Notes under the pieces: generated by a model
Databases searched by the model: none
Told to the model about the DNA's origin: nothing
Seen by the model: only the letters and a program-made list of their open reading frames with translations
Position numbers and translations under genes: made by a program
Shown here: one piece after another, positions 23,379 to 31,730 of the stretch
Layout of the letters: the number at the start of each line of letters is the position of its first letter
Numbering within the stretch: position 1 is the stretch's first letter
Assembly: GCA_963739545.1 (NCBI GenBank)
Contig: CAVUAT010000014.1
Location: forward strand, 1,488,001-1,552,000
Length of the DNA stretch: 64,000 bases
From: CAVUAT01 sp963739545
Lineage (GTDB): Bacteria; Actinomycetota; Thermoleophilia; Solirubrobacterales; 70-9
Direction of reading: 5' to 3'

Positions 23379-24113
23379 ATGACTACGCGGTCGATGGACC
23401 GGCCGCCCAATGGGCAGGTTGCGCCGGACAGGAAGAGAACGACTCAAAGCTTGATCGCCGCCATCGGCGCGACCGGCGCTGTCCTCGCCGGCGGTGCGGT
23501 CGGCTTCGTCTTCCTCATCGGCGTCGTCTCCTTCAACGCCTACCCCAAGGCGAGCGACGAGATCGAGGGCCCCGCGGCTGAGCTGCAGGTGGTGCCGCTC
23601 ACCGCTGCCGCCCCGGCCGGGTCGCCCGCCCAGCAGCCCTCCGAGGCAGAGCCCTTCGACGTGGGCCCGCTCGCGAGCTCCGGGCCGCTGCCGAGCTCCG
23701 GTGCGGTCGCCGGGCCGCCTGACCTCGGTCGCGACATCGCCAAGCCGGAAGCGACAGGCGACGAGCCGCCGGTCGTAGTGGTCGCACCCCCGGCCCCGGG
23801 CGATGGTGGCTCGAGCGACCCGACCACGGGCGCCGGCAGCGAGGAGCCGCTCCCGCAGGACCCGGGTGGCGACGACGACCCGATCGTCGAGCCGAGCCCC
23901 GATCCGGGCGGCGGCCAGTCCGGCGGATCGCGCCCGCTGCGCCCGAACACGCCTAACACGCCGCCTGCTCCTCCCGCCACCGTCCCCTCGACGCCGCAGA
24001 CCGACGCGGCGACCGGCGACGAGTCCTCGGCTGAGGACGAGAGCGAGAGCGAGGCGAGCGCGAGCGCTGGCGGCCGCGGCTCGCGCGCCGGCGAGCACCC
24101 CGCCTCGCGCTAA
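23379..24113 (+). CDS. Single-pass membrane protein of unrecognised family (member 1)
   Basis: The 244-aa protein has a short cytosolic N-terminus (about 22 residues), one membrane segment LIAAIGATGAVLAGGAVGFV-FLIGVVSFNAYP, then about 190 residues of disordered extracytoplasmic sequence rich in Pro, Gly, Ala, Asp and Ser (PPAPGDGGSSDPTTGAG; TPNTPPAPPATVPSTP; EDESESEASAS). The membrane segment and the following F-aromatic-P motif match the next gene product, so the two are paralogues with divergent tails. A surface or cell-wall-spanning role is likely. The upstream 97 bases are unusually AT-rich, with CATAGTAAGG a promoter candidate. Confidence 0.7.
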   Translation: MTTRSMDRPPNGQVAPDRKRTTQSLIAAIGATGAVLAGGAVGFVFLIGVVSFNAYPKASDEIEGPAAELQVVPLTAAAPAGSPAQQPSEAEPFDVGPLASSGPLPSSGAVAGPPDLGRDIAKPEATGDEPPVVVVAPPAPGDGGSSDPTTGAGSEEPLPQDPGGDDDPIVEPSPDPGGGQSGGSRPLRPNTPNTPPAPPATVPSTPQTDAATGDESSAEDESESEASASAGGRGSRAGEHPASR

Positions 24114-24231
24114 CCCGCCTCCGCGCTACCCTGCGCCTTCGCACCCGGCGCCATACGCAATATTCGGCCAGAGGAAAGCCGGGTACTGAACCGGTGCACC
24201 CGCGGATCGATCGAGCGAAGGCTGGAGGCCA

Positions 24232-24852
24232 ATGGAAGCTCTGAGCGGCAAGACGAAGACGGCCGAGACCTATATCGCCGGCCTGGGCGCGAGCGGCGCC
24301 CTGATCGCGGGTGCGGTCGTCGTCGCCCTGCTGCTGATCGGTCTCGTCGCGTTCGACGCCTTCCCGCGCGCAGCCGGGCTCCTGGGCGGTGACGACGATG
24401 GCCCGGAGGCCGCCGACGCGAGCGCGCCCGCCGACGCGGCCGCGGCTGCGCTCGGCCCGTCGGCCGACCTGGTCGCCGACGCCACACCCGGCACCCCCTT
24501 GATCGGCGGCGCTGGCGACCCCGGCGCCGCGGATCCCGGGGGCGGCGGCTCGCCCGGAGGCAGCACCCAAACCGGAGGGGGCACCGGCACGCCGGGCGCC
24601 GGCGGGAGCGCGCAGGGAGTCGTCGGCGACACGACCTCGGCCGTGGGCGGCACGGTCGGCGACACGGTCAACGGCGTCGGAAACACAGTCGGCAACACCG
24701 TCAACGGGGTGGGCGACACCGCCGGGAACACGGTGAACGGCGTCGGCAATACAGCGGGGAACACGGTCAACGGCGTCGGCAACACCGTCAACGACACGGT
24801 GAACGGCGTCGGGGGAGCCCTGGGTGGGCTCACCGGCGGCAAGAAGCCCTAG
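24232..24852 (+). CDS. Single-pass membrane protein with Asn-Gly-Val repeats (member 2)
   Basis: The 206-aa protein starts MEALSGKTKTAETYIAGLGA and has one membrane segment (about residues 15-44, IAGLGASGALIAGAVVVALLLIGLVAFDAFP), clearly related to that of the upstream protein. A Gly/Ala/Asp linker leads to about five 11-residue repeats of the form NTVNGVGNTVG (about 140-195), ending GGALGGLTGGKKP. The repeats are predicted to be flexible and outside the membrane. It has a ribosome binding site, GGAGG, 4 bases before ATG. Its TAG lies in the CTAG shared with the converging hydrolase gene. The function is unknown. Confidence 0.72.
   Translation: MEALSGKTKTAETYIAGLGASGALIAGAVVVALLLIGLVAFDAFPRAAGLLGGDDDGPEAADASAPADAAAAALGPSADLVADATPGTPLIGGAGDPGAADPGGGGSPGGSTQTGGGTGTPGAGGSAQGVVGDTTSAVGGTVGDTVNGVGNTVGNTVNGVGDTAGNTVNGVGNTAGNTVNGVGNTVNDTVNGVGGALGGLTGGKKP
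24646..24816 (+). repeat. In-gene tandem repeat, about 33-bp units
   Basis: About five imperfect copies of a unit encoding NTVNGVGNTVG. Third positions vary (GTC/GTG, GGC/GGG), so the copies are not recent perfect duplications and the protein repeat appears to be under selection. Confidence 0.7.
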
Positions 24853-25586
24853 CGCGCCGCGCCCCCGGCAAGCCGCTTCCCGAGCCAGCGCAGGGCCGTC
24901 GACTGCAACTCGACGTCGTGCTGGAGCGAGCGGTGGCTGCCGCCCGGGACGAGCAGCAGGCGCCGCGGCTCAGACGCGCGCTCGTAGAGCTCCTCGGAGC
25001 GGTAGGAGGGGATCTGCTCGTCCCCCTCGGCGTGCATCAGGAAGAGCGGGCGCCCGGCCAGCGATTCGACGGCGTCGCCGAGGTCGCTCTCGGCGAGCCA
25101 GAGCTCGGTCGCCACGGGGTCGCCGACGCGCATCTCGTAGTCGTTGCGGCGCAATCCCCGCGCGAGGTCGTCGTGACCGGCGGGGCAGATCGCGATGACC
25201 CCGGCGATCGCGGGCTCGCGCGCCGCAGCGTGGATCGCCATGAACCCGCCCATGCTGGATCCGCGAAGGGCCACGCGGGCCGGATCGACTCCGCCGCTCG
25301 CCGCCAGCAGCCGGCTCATCGCGATCACGTCGTCGAACGCCGCGGCGCCCATCTCGCCCTCGCTGGCGCCGTGGCCGCGCTGGTCGAAGACGAGCGCGGC
25401 CCAGCCCTCCGCCGCCGCCAGGCGGGCGAAGTCGGCGTGGTTCTCCTTGCACGATCCCGCGCCGTGCAGGATCACGATCCCCGGCCACGGAGGCTGGGAG
25501 TCGGGCAGCCAGAGGGTGTAGGCGAGGCCGTCATGGACGTCCTCTCGGTCCGGGCGGCGGGGCGGTGGATGCTCCACCGCTCGCAT
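24849..25586 (-). CDS. Alpha/beta-hydrolase (dienelactone hydrolase/esterase-like)
   Basis: The 245-aa protein has the alpha/beta-hydrolase fold: PGIVILHGAGSCKEN oxyanion region, nucleophile elbow RGSSMGG (Ser about residue 112), the acid in HAEGDEQIP and the histidine in VPGGSHRS. A small peptidase, esterase or acyltransferase activity is possible; no substrate is suggested by neighbours. It is divergent from the lysA-hom gene with 56 bases between the start codons. The C-terminal KRLAGGAAR is basic. Confidence 0.85.
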   Translation of the reverse strand: MRAVEHPPPRRPDREDVHDGLAYTLWLPDSQPPWPGIVILHGAGSCKENHADFARLAAAEGWAALVFDQRGHGASEGEMGAAAFDDVIAMSRLLAASGGVDPARVALRGSSMGGFMAIHAAAREPAIAGVIAICPAGHDDLARGLRRNDYEMRVGDPVATELWLAESDLGDAVESLAGRPLFLMHAEGDEQIPSYRSEELYERASEPRRLLLVPGGSHRSLQHDVELQSTALRWLGKRLAGGAAR

Positions 25587-25642
25587 TCTGCCCCTCCCTG
25601 CCCGCCGCGGGGGTGGCTTACCCGTCAGAATCGGCGCTCGCC

Positions 25643-28204
25643 ATGAGCGCTTCCAGCGAAAACGACGGGTCCGTGGCCGCCGCCGTGGACCGCATCGCCG
25701 CCAGCCCGGCCTACCCGCTGGGCTCGCGCGTGAACGAGCGCGGCCACCTGGAGGTCGGGGGCCGCGACGTTGTCGACGTCGCCGAGCGCTTCGGCACGCC
25801 GGCCTACGTCTACGCCCCGGACGACATCCGCGCCCGCGCCAGGCGCTTCACCGCGGCATTCGCGGAGCGGACCGACGACTTCGAGGTCCTGTTCGCGAGC
25901 AAGGCCTTGCCGGCCACGGCGGCCTACTCGCTGCTCGCCGAGGAGGGGCTCTCGGTAGACGTCGCCTCAGGCGGCGAGCTCCACATGGCGCTGGCCGGCG
26001 GCTTCGCGCCCGAGCGCATCCACATGCACGGCAACAACAAGACCGAGGCCGAGCTCCGCTATGCGTTCGACGCGGGCGTCGGGCATCTGATCCTCGACTC
26101 CTTCGACGAGATCGAGCGCGCCGACCGGCTGCTCGACCGCCCACAGCGCGTGCTGCTCCGAATAACTCCTGGGATCGTGGCATCGACCCACTCCTACATC
26201 CAGACCGGTCAGGAGGACTCGAAGTTCGGATTCGGACTCGCGGACGGGCTTGCCGAGCGCGCGGTGGCGGCCGTCCGTTCGTCGAGCAACCTCGAACTGG
26301 TCGGTCTGCACGCCCACATCGGCTCCCAGATCTACGAGCTCGAGCCCTTCACCGCCGCGATCGAGGTGCTGGCCGACTTCACGCGCGCCGTCGAGCTCGA
26401 GCCGGAGTTGCTCAACATCGGCGGCGGGCTGGGCATCGCGTACCTCTCGGGCGACGAGCCGCCCGCGATCGAGGACTACGTGGCGGTCAAGGTGGAGGGC
26501 GTGCGGCGAGTGTTCGACCCTGTCCCGCGGATCCTGATCGAGCCCGGTCGCTCGCTGGTCGGCAATGCCGGCGTCACCGCCTACCGGGTCGGCACCGTCA
26601 AGGAGATCCCGGGGGTGCGCACCTACGTCGCCGTCGACGGCGGCATGTCCGACAACCTGCGCCCGATGCTCTACGGCGCCCGCTACGAGGCGCTCATCGC
26701 CGATCGAGCCGGCGAGGACCCCGACACGCTGGTCACGATCGCCGGCATGCACTGCGAGTCCGGCGACGTGATCATCCGCGACACCGAGATCGTCGCGCCG
26801 CGGGTCGGGGACGTGCTGGTCACGCCCGCGACCGGGGCCTATGGCCACGCGATGGCGAACAACTACAACGGCGTTCCTCGCCCGCCGGTCGTCTTCTGCG
26901 CCGATGGCGAGGCCCGGGAGGTCGTCCGCCGCGAGAGCTGGGACGACCTGCTGGGGCGGGACAGCGTGACCGTGGCCGGCGAGGAGAAGACGACCAACGT
27001 CGGCATCCTCGGCAAGGGGACGGTCGGCAGCGCGTTCAAGCGGCTCCTCAACTCGCGCGCCGACATGGTCGAGGAGGTGGCGGGCAGCAGGCCCAAGGTG
27101 AGCGGCGTGCTGAGCCGGAGCAAGGGCAATTTCGACAGGATCCTGGCCCGAAGCGATGTGATCGTCGAGCTGATGGGCGGGATCGACCCCGCGCGCGAGT
27201 ACGTGCTCCGAGCGCTCCGCGAGGGCCGCCACGTCGTCACCGCCAACAAGCAGCTCGTGGCCCAGCACGGCCCCGAGCTCGTGGCCGCGGCGAAGGAGGG
27301 CGGGGCGCAGCTTCGCTTCGAGGCCGCCGTCGCCGGCGCGATCCCGGTGATCCGCGTCGTGCAGGAGAGCCTCGGCGCGGTGCCCATCGAGAAGGTGACG
27401 GGCATCGTCAACGGAACCACCAACTACATCCTCACCGAGATGGCGCGTGGCGGCCTCTCCTACGGCGAGGCGCTGAAGCAGGCCCAGGACCTGGGCTACG
27501 CCGAGGCCGACCCGAGCGACGACGTCGGCGGCGCCGACGCGGCGGCGAAGATGGCGATCCTGGCCCGCCTCGCCTTCGGGACACCGGTGAAGCTCGACCA
27601 GGTGCCCTACGAGGGGATCGAGGCGATCCAGCCCGACGACCTCGCCTACGCGAAGGAGCTCGGCCTGTCGCTGAAGCTGCTCGGCGTCGCCGAGAAGCTC
27701 GACGGCGAGGTCAGCGTCCGGGTCTTCCCCTGCTTCCTCTACCCGGGCCACCCGCTGGCGCCGGTCGAGGGACCCTTCAACGCGGTCATGGTCGAGGCGC
27801 CGGTGATCACCGAGATCACGATGTCCGGTCCCGGCGCGGGCGGGCCGCAGACGGCCTCGGCGGTGCTCGGCGACGTCGTCTCGGTCATCAAGGGCGGCTC
27901 CCCGCTGTTCGAGGAGGGCACCCGGCTGAAGATCGCAAGGCACCAGGAGTCGGCCTTCTACCTGCACCTCGAAGTCGAGGACCGTCACGGCGTCCTCGCG
28001 GAGATCACGAGGATCCTCGGCGAGAACGAGGTCTCGGTCCGAAGCGTCGTGCAGCGCGGGACGGGCGGGGACGCGCAGCTGATCATGGTCATGCACCGCG
28101 GCGACGAGAAGAAGTTCGACAAGGCGCTCAGGCGGATCGCGAAGCTCAAGTTCCTGCGCGCGAAGCCGCGAGCGATCCGGGTGATCGAAGAAGAGTTCCA
28201 GTAG
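25643..28204 (+). CDS. Fused diaminopimelate decarboxylase and homoserine dehydrogenase (LysA-Hom)
   Basis: The 853-aa protein carries two aspartate-family enzymes. Residues 30-440 are LysA: PLP lysine in LFASKALP (about 87), HAHIGSQ, NIGGGLGI, EPGRSLVGNAG, the CESGD active-site cysteine and GAYGHAMANNYNG. After a short linker, residues 450-853 are Hom: VGILGKGTVGSA, VTANKQLVA, GIVNGTTNYILTEM, GYAEADPSDDVGG, and a C-terminal ACT domain (YLHLEVEDRHGVLAEITRILGEN) that usually senses threonine. One half makes lysine, the other homoserine for Thr and Met. There is no stop or frameshift between them, although internal GTG codons near 26966 could restart Hom alone. thrC follows 8 bases later. ATG 25643 fits the LysA start; AGAAT 12 bases upstream may be a -10. 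Confidence 0.95.
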   Translation: MSASSENDGSVAAAVDRIAASPAYPLGSRVNERGHLEVGGRDVVDVAERFGTPAYVYAPDDIRARARRFTAAFAERTDDFEVLFASKALPATAAYSLLAEEGLSVDVASGGELHMALAGGFAPERIHMHGNNKTEAELRYAFDAGVGHLILDSFDEIERADRLLDRPQRVLLRITPGIVASTHSYIQTGQEDSKFGFGLADGLAERAVAAVRSSSNLELVGLHAHIGSQIYELEPFTAAIEVLADFTRAVELEPELLNIGGGLGIAYLSGDEPPAIEDYVAVKVEGVRRVFDPVPRILIEPGRSLVGNAGVTAYRVGTVKEIPGVRTYVAVDGGMSDNLRPMLYGARYEALIADRAGEDPDTLVTIAGMHCESGDVIIRDTEIVAPRVGDVLVTPATGAYGHAMANNYNGVPRPPVVFCADGEAREVVRRESWDDLLGRDSVTVAGEEKTTNVGILGKGTVGSAFKRLLNSRADMVEEVAGSRPKVSGVLSRSKGNFDRILARSDVIVELMGGIDPAREYVLRALREGRHVVTANKQLVAQHGPELVAAAKEGGAQLRFEAAVAGAIPVIRVVQESLGAVPIEKVTGIVNGTTNYILTEMARGGLSYGEALKQAQDLGYAEADPSDDVGGADAAAKMAILARLAFGTPVKLDQVPYEGIEAIQPDDLAYAKELGLSLKLLGVAEKLDGEVSVRVFPCFLYPGHPLAPVEGPFNAVMVEAPVITEITMSGPGAGGPQTASAVLGDVVSVIKGGSPLFEEGTRLKIARHQESAFYLHLEVEDRHGVLAEITRILGENEVSVRSVVQRGTGGDAQLIMVMHRGDEKKFDKALRRIAKLKFLRAKPRAIRVIEEEFQ

Positions 28205-28212
28205 GAGACCCA

Positions 28213-29250
28213 GTGCCAGAACCACTCATAGACCGCTACCGCGACCGGCTGCCCCTCGAGGAGGGCGACCCCGTTGTGACGCTGAACGAGGGCTCGACCC
28301 CGCTGATCCATGCGGGAGCGCTGTCGGAGCGGCTCGGCGCCACCGTCTATCTCAAGTTCGAGGGTGCCAACCCGACCGGTTCGTTCAAGGACCGCGGGAT
28401 GACCGTCGCGGTCTCGCGTGCCAAGGGCGCGGGGGCCGAGGCCGTGATCTGCGCTTCGACCGGCAACACCGCCGCGAGCGCCGCCGCCTACGCCGCCCGC
28501 GCGGGGATGCGGGGGGCCGTGATCGTGCCCGAGGGCAAGATCGCCGTGGGCAAGTTGGCTCAGGCGCTGATGCACGGAGCGCGGGTGATCGCACTGCAGG
28601 GCAACTTCGACCAGGCCCTGACGATCGTCCGCGAGCTCGCCGACAACCACCCGATCGAGCTTGTCAACTCCGTCAACCCGTACCGGATCCAGGGCCAGAA
28701 GACCGCGGCCTTCGAGGTGGTGGAGGAGCTGGGTGAGGCACCCGACGCTCTCGCGATCCCCGTCGGCAACGCCGGCAACGTGACCGCCTGGTGGCAGGGC
28801 TTTCAGGAATCGGGCGAGGCGCCGATCCTCTACGGCTTCCAGGCCGCCGGCGCGGCGCCGCTTGTCGAGGGGCACCGGATCGAGAAGCCCGAGACCGTGG
28901 CGTCGGCGATCCGCATCGGCAACCCGGCGCGCTGGGAGGAGGCGATGAACGCCTTCACCGCCTCACGCGGGCGTGTCGCTTCGGTCACCGACGATCAGAT
29001 CCTCGACGCTTACCGGCTGCTGGCTTCGACCGAGGGGGTGTTCTGCGAGCCGGCCTCGGCGGCATCGGTTGCGGGCCTCCTCGCCCACGGGCTACCCGTC
29101 GCCGAGGGTGCGGATCCACCCGGCACGGTCGTCTGCGTGCTCACCGGCCACGGGCTCAAGGACCCCGACACCGCCCTGGGGAAGGCGCCCGCGGTGATCG
29201 GCTGCGAGCTCGACGTCAAGGCCGTCGAGAAGGCCGTGTTCGAGGACTAG
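28213..29250 (+). CDS. thrC: Threonine synthase
   Basis: The 345-aa PLP enzyme converts O-phosphohomoserine to threonine. It shows LNEGSTPLI, the PLP lysine in NPTGSFKDRGM (about residue 58), CASTGNTAASAAAYAARAG and the phosphate loop VGNAGNVTAWW. The length and motifs are those of the short actinobacterial/Bacillus type. The GTG start follows TAGGAGACCC, 8 bases after lysA-hom, so both are one operon. It is also followed by a SHOCT-domain gene with its own ribosome binding site. thrB, normally adjacent, lies 1.6 kb on in the same direction. Confidence 0.95.
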   Translation: MPEPLIDRYRDRLPLEEGDPVVTLNEGSTPLIHAGALSERLGATVYLKFEGANPTGSFKDRGMTVAVSRAKGAGAEAVICASTGNTAASAAAYAARAGMRGAVIVPEGKIAVGKLAQALMHGARVIALQGNFDQALTIVRELADNHPIELVNSVNPYRIQGQKTAAFEVVEELGEAPDALAIPVGNAGNVTAWWQGFQESGEAPILYGFQAAGAAPLVEGHRIEKPETVASAIRIGNPARWEEAMNAFTASRGRVASVTDDQILDAYRLLASTEGVFCEPASAASVAGLLAHGLPVAEGADPPGTVVCVLTGHGLKDPDTALGKAPAVIGCELDVKAVEKAVFED

Positions 29251-29306
29251 CTGACCCTGGAGTAGAGTCCGCGCCGGTTCCGGGCCGCGACGAAAGCGAG
29301 GGGAAG

Positions 29307-29942
29307 ATGGGGCTCTTCAAGGGCATGAAGGACATGGCGAACCTGGCCAAGCAGGGCAAGCAGCTGCAGGAGCAACAGCAACAGGAGGCCGGGTACAAGC
29401 CCGGGCTCGGCGGCCAGATGGCGCAGATGGGCGACATGCTCGAGCAGGGCACCAAGCAGCTCGGCGAAATCGTCGACCAACAGGGCGATCAGAGCCGGCT
29501 CATGACCGACGGGATCGCGGCCCAGGGCGTGATCGTCGCGATGGGCACCCCGGCCCGCGGCGCCATGAACTACAACCTCGATATCGACCTCGAGGTGCAC
29601 GTGCCCGGCCGCGAGCCCTACCGCGTCGCCAACGAGTACATGGTGCCCGGCGCCGCGCAGATAGGCCAGGGGGTGACCCTGCCGATCAAGGTCGACCCCA
29701 GCGACCCGGCGAAGATCGCGATCGACTGGAACCAGGCGGCGAGCGCCCCCGCCCGCGGCGAGATCCGCCCGGCCGGGGCTGGGGCCGCAGCGCCTGCGCC
29801 GCAGGCCGAGGCGGCCGCTCCCGCTGTCGGCGGCGGCGTCGACACGGTGGCCGAGCTCGAGCGCCTCGCGAAGCTGCGCGACTCCGGCGCGCTCACCGAC
29901 GCGGAGTTCGAGCAGCAGAAGGCACGCATCCTCGGCGGCTGA
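29307..29942 (+). CDS. SHOCT-domain protein, 211 aa
   Basis: The start ATG follows GAGGGGAAG. It opens with an amphipathic, Gln-rich helix (MGLFKGMKDMANLAKQGKQLQEQQQQE), then a globular beta part (AAQGVIVAMGTPARGAMNYNLDIDLEVHVPGREPYRVANEYMVPG), an Ala/Pro linker and a C-terminal SHOCT motif (VAELERLAKLRDSGALTDAEFEQQKARIL). SHOCT is a short oligomerisation domain. TAGAGT about 35 bases upstream may give it its own promoter within the thr cluster. The biochemical role is unknown. Confidence 0.82.
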   Translation: MGLFKGMKDMANLAKQGKQLQEQQQQEAGYKPGLGGQMAQMGDMLEQGTKQLGEIVDQQGDQSRLMTDGIAAQGVIVAMGTPARGAMNYNLDIDLEVHVPGREPYRVANEYMVPGAAQIGQGVTLPIKVDPSDPAKIAIDWNQAASAPARGEIRPAGAGAAAPAPQAEAAAPAVGGGVDTVAELERLAKLRDSGALTDAEFEQQKARILGG

Positions 29943-29949
29943 CCCGCGG

Positions 29950-30273
29950 ATGGCGCCCACCGTCGAGTTCCTGTGGTGGGAGGAGTGCCCCTCGTGGGAG
30001 CGGGCCCTGGCCGACCTGCGGGCGGCAATGGCCGAGCTCGGCCTCGACCCGGGCGCGATCGAGATGCGGCAGATCTCGACCGACGTGCTGGCCGAGGCCG
30101 AGGGCTTCCCCGGCTCGCCGACGATCCGCGTCGACGGCGCCGACGTCGTCGAGCACCCCGAGGACCTGCCGATCGGTCTCGTCTGCCGCGTCTACCAGCG
30201 CCGCGACGGCCGGGTCTCACCCTTGCCTGACCCGCTCGATGTCCGCGACGCGCTCGTGGCGGCGGCTCGATGA
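29950..30273 (+). CDS. Thioredoxin-fold protein lacking the second active-site cysteine
   Basis: The 107-aa protein has the beta-alpha-beta start VEFLWWEECPSWERALADLRAAM and the cis-proline element GSPTIRVDGADV. The active site is CPSW instead of CxxC, so a dithiol mechanism is not possible with this motif alone. The fold resembles small thioredoxins or alkylmercury-lyase-associated domains. It ends 16 bases before the next thioredoxin-family gene. A thiol peroxidase-like or binding role is possible but not proven. Confidence 0.72.
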   Translation: MAPTVEFLWWEECPSWERALADLRAAMAELGLDPGAIEMRQISTDVLAEAEGFPGSPTIRVDGADVVEHPEDLPIGLVCRVYQRRDGRVSPLPDPLDVRDALVAAAR

Positions 30274-30277
30274 GGGG

Positions 30278-30283
30278 TAAGTT
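30278..30283 (+). promoter_or_regulatory. -10 box TAAGTT before redoxin gene
   Basis: TAAGTT ends 6 bases before ATG 30290, at the leaderless spacing; it lies in the short gap after the previous stop. Confidence 0.4.
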
Positions 30284-30289
30284 GGGCTC

Positions 30290-30835
30290 ATGAGCATCGC
30301 GATCGGCGAACGAGCACCGGACTTCGAGCTGCCGGGCACCGACGGGGCCACTCATGATCTCCGGGGCGGCGGCGACGAAGCCGCCGCCGCCCCGGCAACC
30401 GTCGTCTACTGGACTTGCAATCACTGTCCTTACGCCCTTGCGTGGCACGACCGGATGCTCGACGTGGCCCGCGACTACGCAGAGCGGGGTGTTCGCGTGG
30501 TGGCCATCAACTCAAACGACGCTGCGCGCTATCCCGACGACTCCTTCGAGGCGATGGTCGAGCGCGTCGAGCGCGAGGGGGACTGGCCGCATCCCTATCT
30601 CTTTGACGAGAGTCAGGAGGTCGCGCGCGCCTGGGGAGCCGAGAAGACCCCGCACGTGTTCGTCCTCGACCCCGAGCTCCGGCTCCGCTATCACGGGGCT
30701 CCCGACGCCGACTACGACGACGCGTCCCACGCGGGCGCGTGGGTGCGCGGGGCGCTTGACGCTGTCCTCGCGGGCGAAGAGCCCGAGCCCACCCAGACCC
30801 CTGCGGTCGGCTGCGGCGTCAAGTGGAAGCAGTAG
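30290..30835 (+). CDS. Thioredoxin/AhpC-TSA family protein (redoxin)
   Basis: The 181-aa protein begins IAIGERAPDFELPGTDGATHDL, typical of AhpC/TSA redoxins, with the active-site motif WTCNHCPYALAWHDRM (CxxC, about residues 44-47). It also has VVAINSNDAARYPDDS and the cis-proline segment EKTPHVFVLD. It is likely a cytosolic thiol-disulfide or peroxide-reducing enzyme, since no signal peptide is seen. A C-terminal CGVKWK tail is a feature of this subfamily. It lies between thrC and thrB, 11 bases before thrB, in the same direction. Confidence 0.88.
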   Translation: MSIAIGERAPDFELPGTDGATHDLRGGGDEAAAAPATVVYWTCNHCPYALAWHDRMLDVARDYAERGVRVVAINSNDAARYPDDSFEAMVERVEREGDWPHPYLFDESQEVARAWGAEKTPHVFVLDPELRLRYHGAPDADYDDASHAGAWVRGALDAVLAGEEPEPTQTPAVGCGVKWKQ

Positions 30836-30845
30836 ACCGGGGCCG

Positions 30846-31730
30846 ATGACGGCCCGGCGCCGCCTCGTCCGCGTCCCCGCGTCCTCGGCGAACCTGGGGC
30901 CGGGGTACGACGTGCTCGCCGCGGCGCTGACGCTCCACCTCGAGCTCGAGGTGGAGGAGACGGGGTCGTTCTCGATCGAGGCCGAGGGCCTCGACGTGCC
31001 GCTCACCCGCTCCAATCTGTGCGTGCGCGCCTTCGAGTCGCTTCGCCCGGCTGACGAGATCTCGTTTCGGATCTCCAGCGAGATCCCTCTCGCCGGCGGG
31101 CTCGGCTCGAGCGCGGCGGCGATCGTCGCGGGGCTGCTGGCGGCCGACCACCTCTACGAGCTGGCGCTCGAGCCGGCCGATGTGCTGGCCCGTGCGGTCG
31201 AGATCGAAGGCCATCCAGACAACGTCGCGGCCGCGATCGGCGGCGGCTTCGTCGTCTGCTCGCGCGGGCGTGACGGCGAGGTCGTCGCGACGAGGCTGGA
31301 GGTACCCGAGGGCGTCGAGGCCGTCGTCGTGGTGCCTGACGGCGAGCGCGTCCCGACACCGAAGGCGCGGGCGGCGATCCCCGAGCGGGTTCCACACGGC
31401 GACGCGGTCGCCAACGTCGCGAGCGCGTCCGAGCTCGTGCTCGGGATCGAGCGCTCCGACCTCGCTCTGATCGGCCGGGGGCTCGCCGACCGCATCCATC
31501 AGCCCTACCGCGCCCACCTCTACCCCCGCTCGATGGAGGTCGTCGAGGCGGCCGCGGGCCTGGGCGCGCTCGGCGCGACGATCTCGGGCGCCGGCCCGAC
31601 CGTGCTCGTCTGGTCCTTCTGGCAGAGCACCGGCAAGGTCGTCGATGCGCTGAATGAGCGCTTCGGCGAGGTGGCCTCTGTGGACCGCGTCCCCTTCAGC
31701 GCCCTCGGCGCCGACGTGCCGGAGCTTTGA
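30846..31730 (+). CDS. thrB: Homoserine kinase
   Basis: The 294-aa GHMP kinase phosphorylates homoserine to O-phosphohomoserine, the substrate of ThrC. It shows VPASSANLGPGYDVLAAAL (N-terminal motif), IPLAGGLGSSAAAIVAG ATP loop, EGHPDNVAAAI and the C-terminal GATISGAGPTVL. ATG 30846 is 11 bases after the redoxin stop. Its TGA overlaps the start of the Ser/Gly-repeat protein as TGATG. With lysA-hom and thrC it completes the homoserine to threonine route. Confidence 0.94.
   Translation: MTARRRLVRVPASSANLGPGYDVLAAALTLHLELEVEETGSFSIEAEGLDVPLTRSNLCVRAFESLRPADEISFRISSEIPLAGGLGSSAAAIVAGLLAADHLYELALEPADVLARAVEIEGHPDNVAAAIGGGFVVCSRGRDGEVVATRLEVPEGVEAVVVVPDGERVPTPKARAAIPERVPHGDAVANVASASELVLGIERSDLALIGRGLADRIHQPYRAHLYPRSMEVVEAAAGLGALGATISGAGPTVLVWSFWQSTGKVVDALNERFGEVASVDRVPFSALGADVPEL

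Noticed and set aside
24114..24231. Possible riboswitch before the NTVNGVG-repeat protein (GCCGGGTACTGAACCGGTG)
   Set aside because: A small CCGG-based hairpin can form, but the conserved blocks of known classes (ydaO, GEMM, T-box) are missing.
24646..24816. Regular repeats looking like a CRISPR array
   Set aside because: The units are 33 bases with no unique spacers, keep one reading frame and code for NTVNGVG repeats. No cas gene is near.
25967..28225. 752-codon frame antisense to lysA-hom
   Set aside because: The plus strand has complete enzyme motifs across the same span; the antisense frame shows none.
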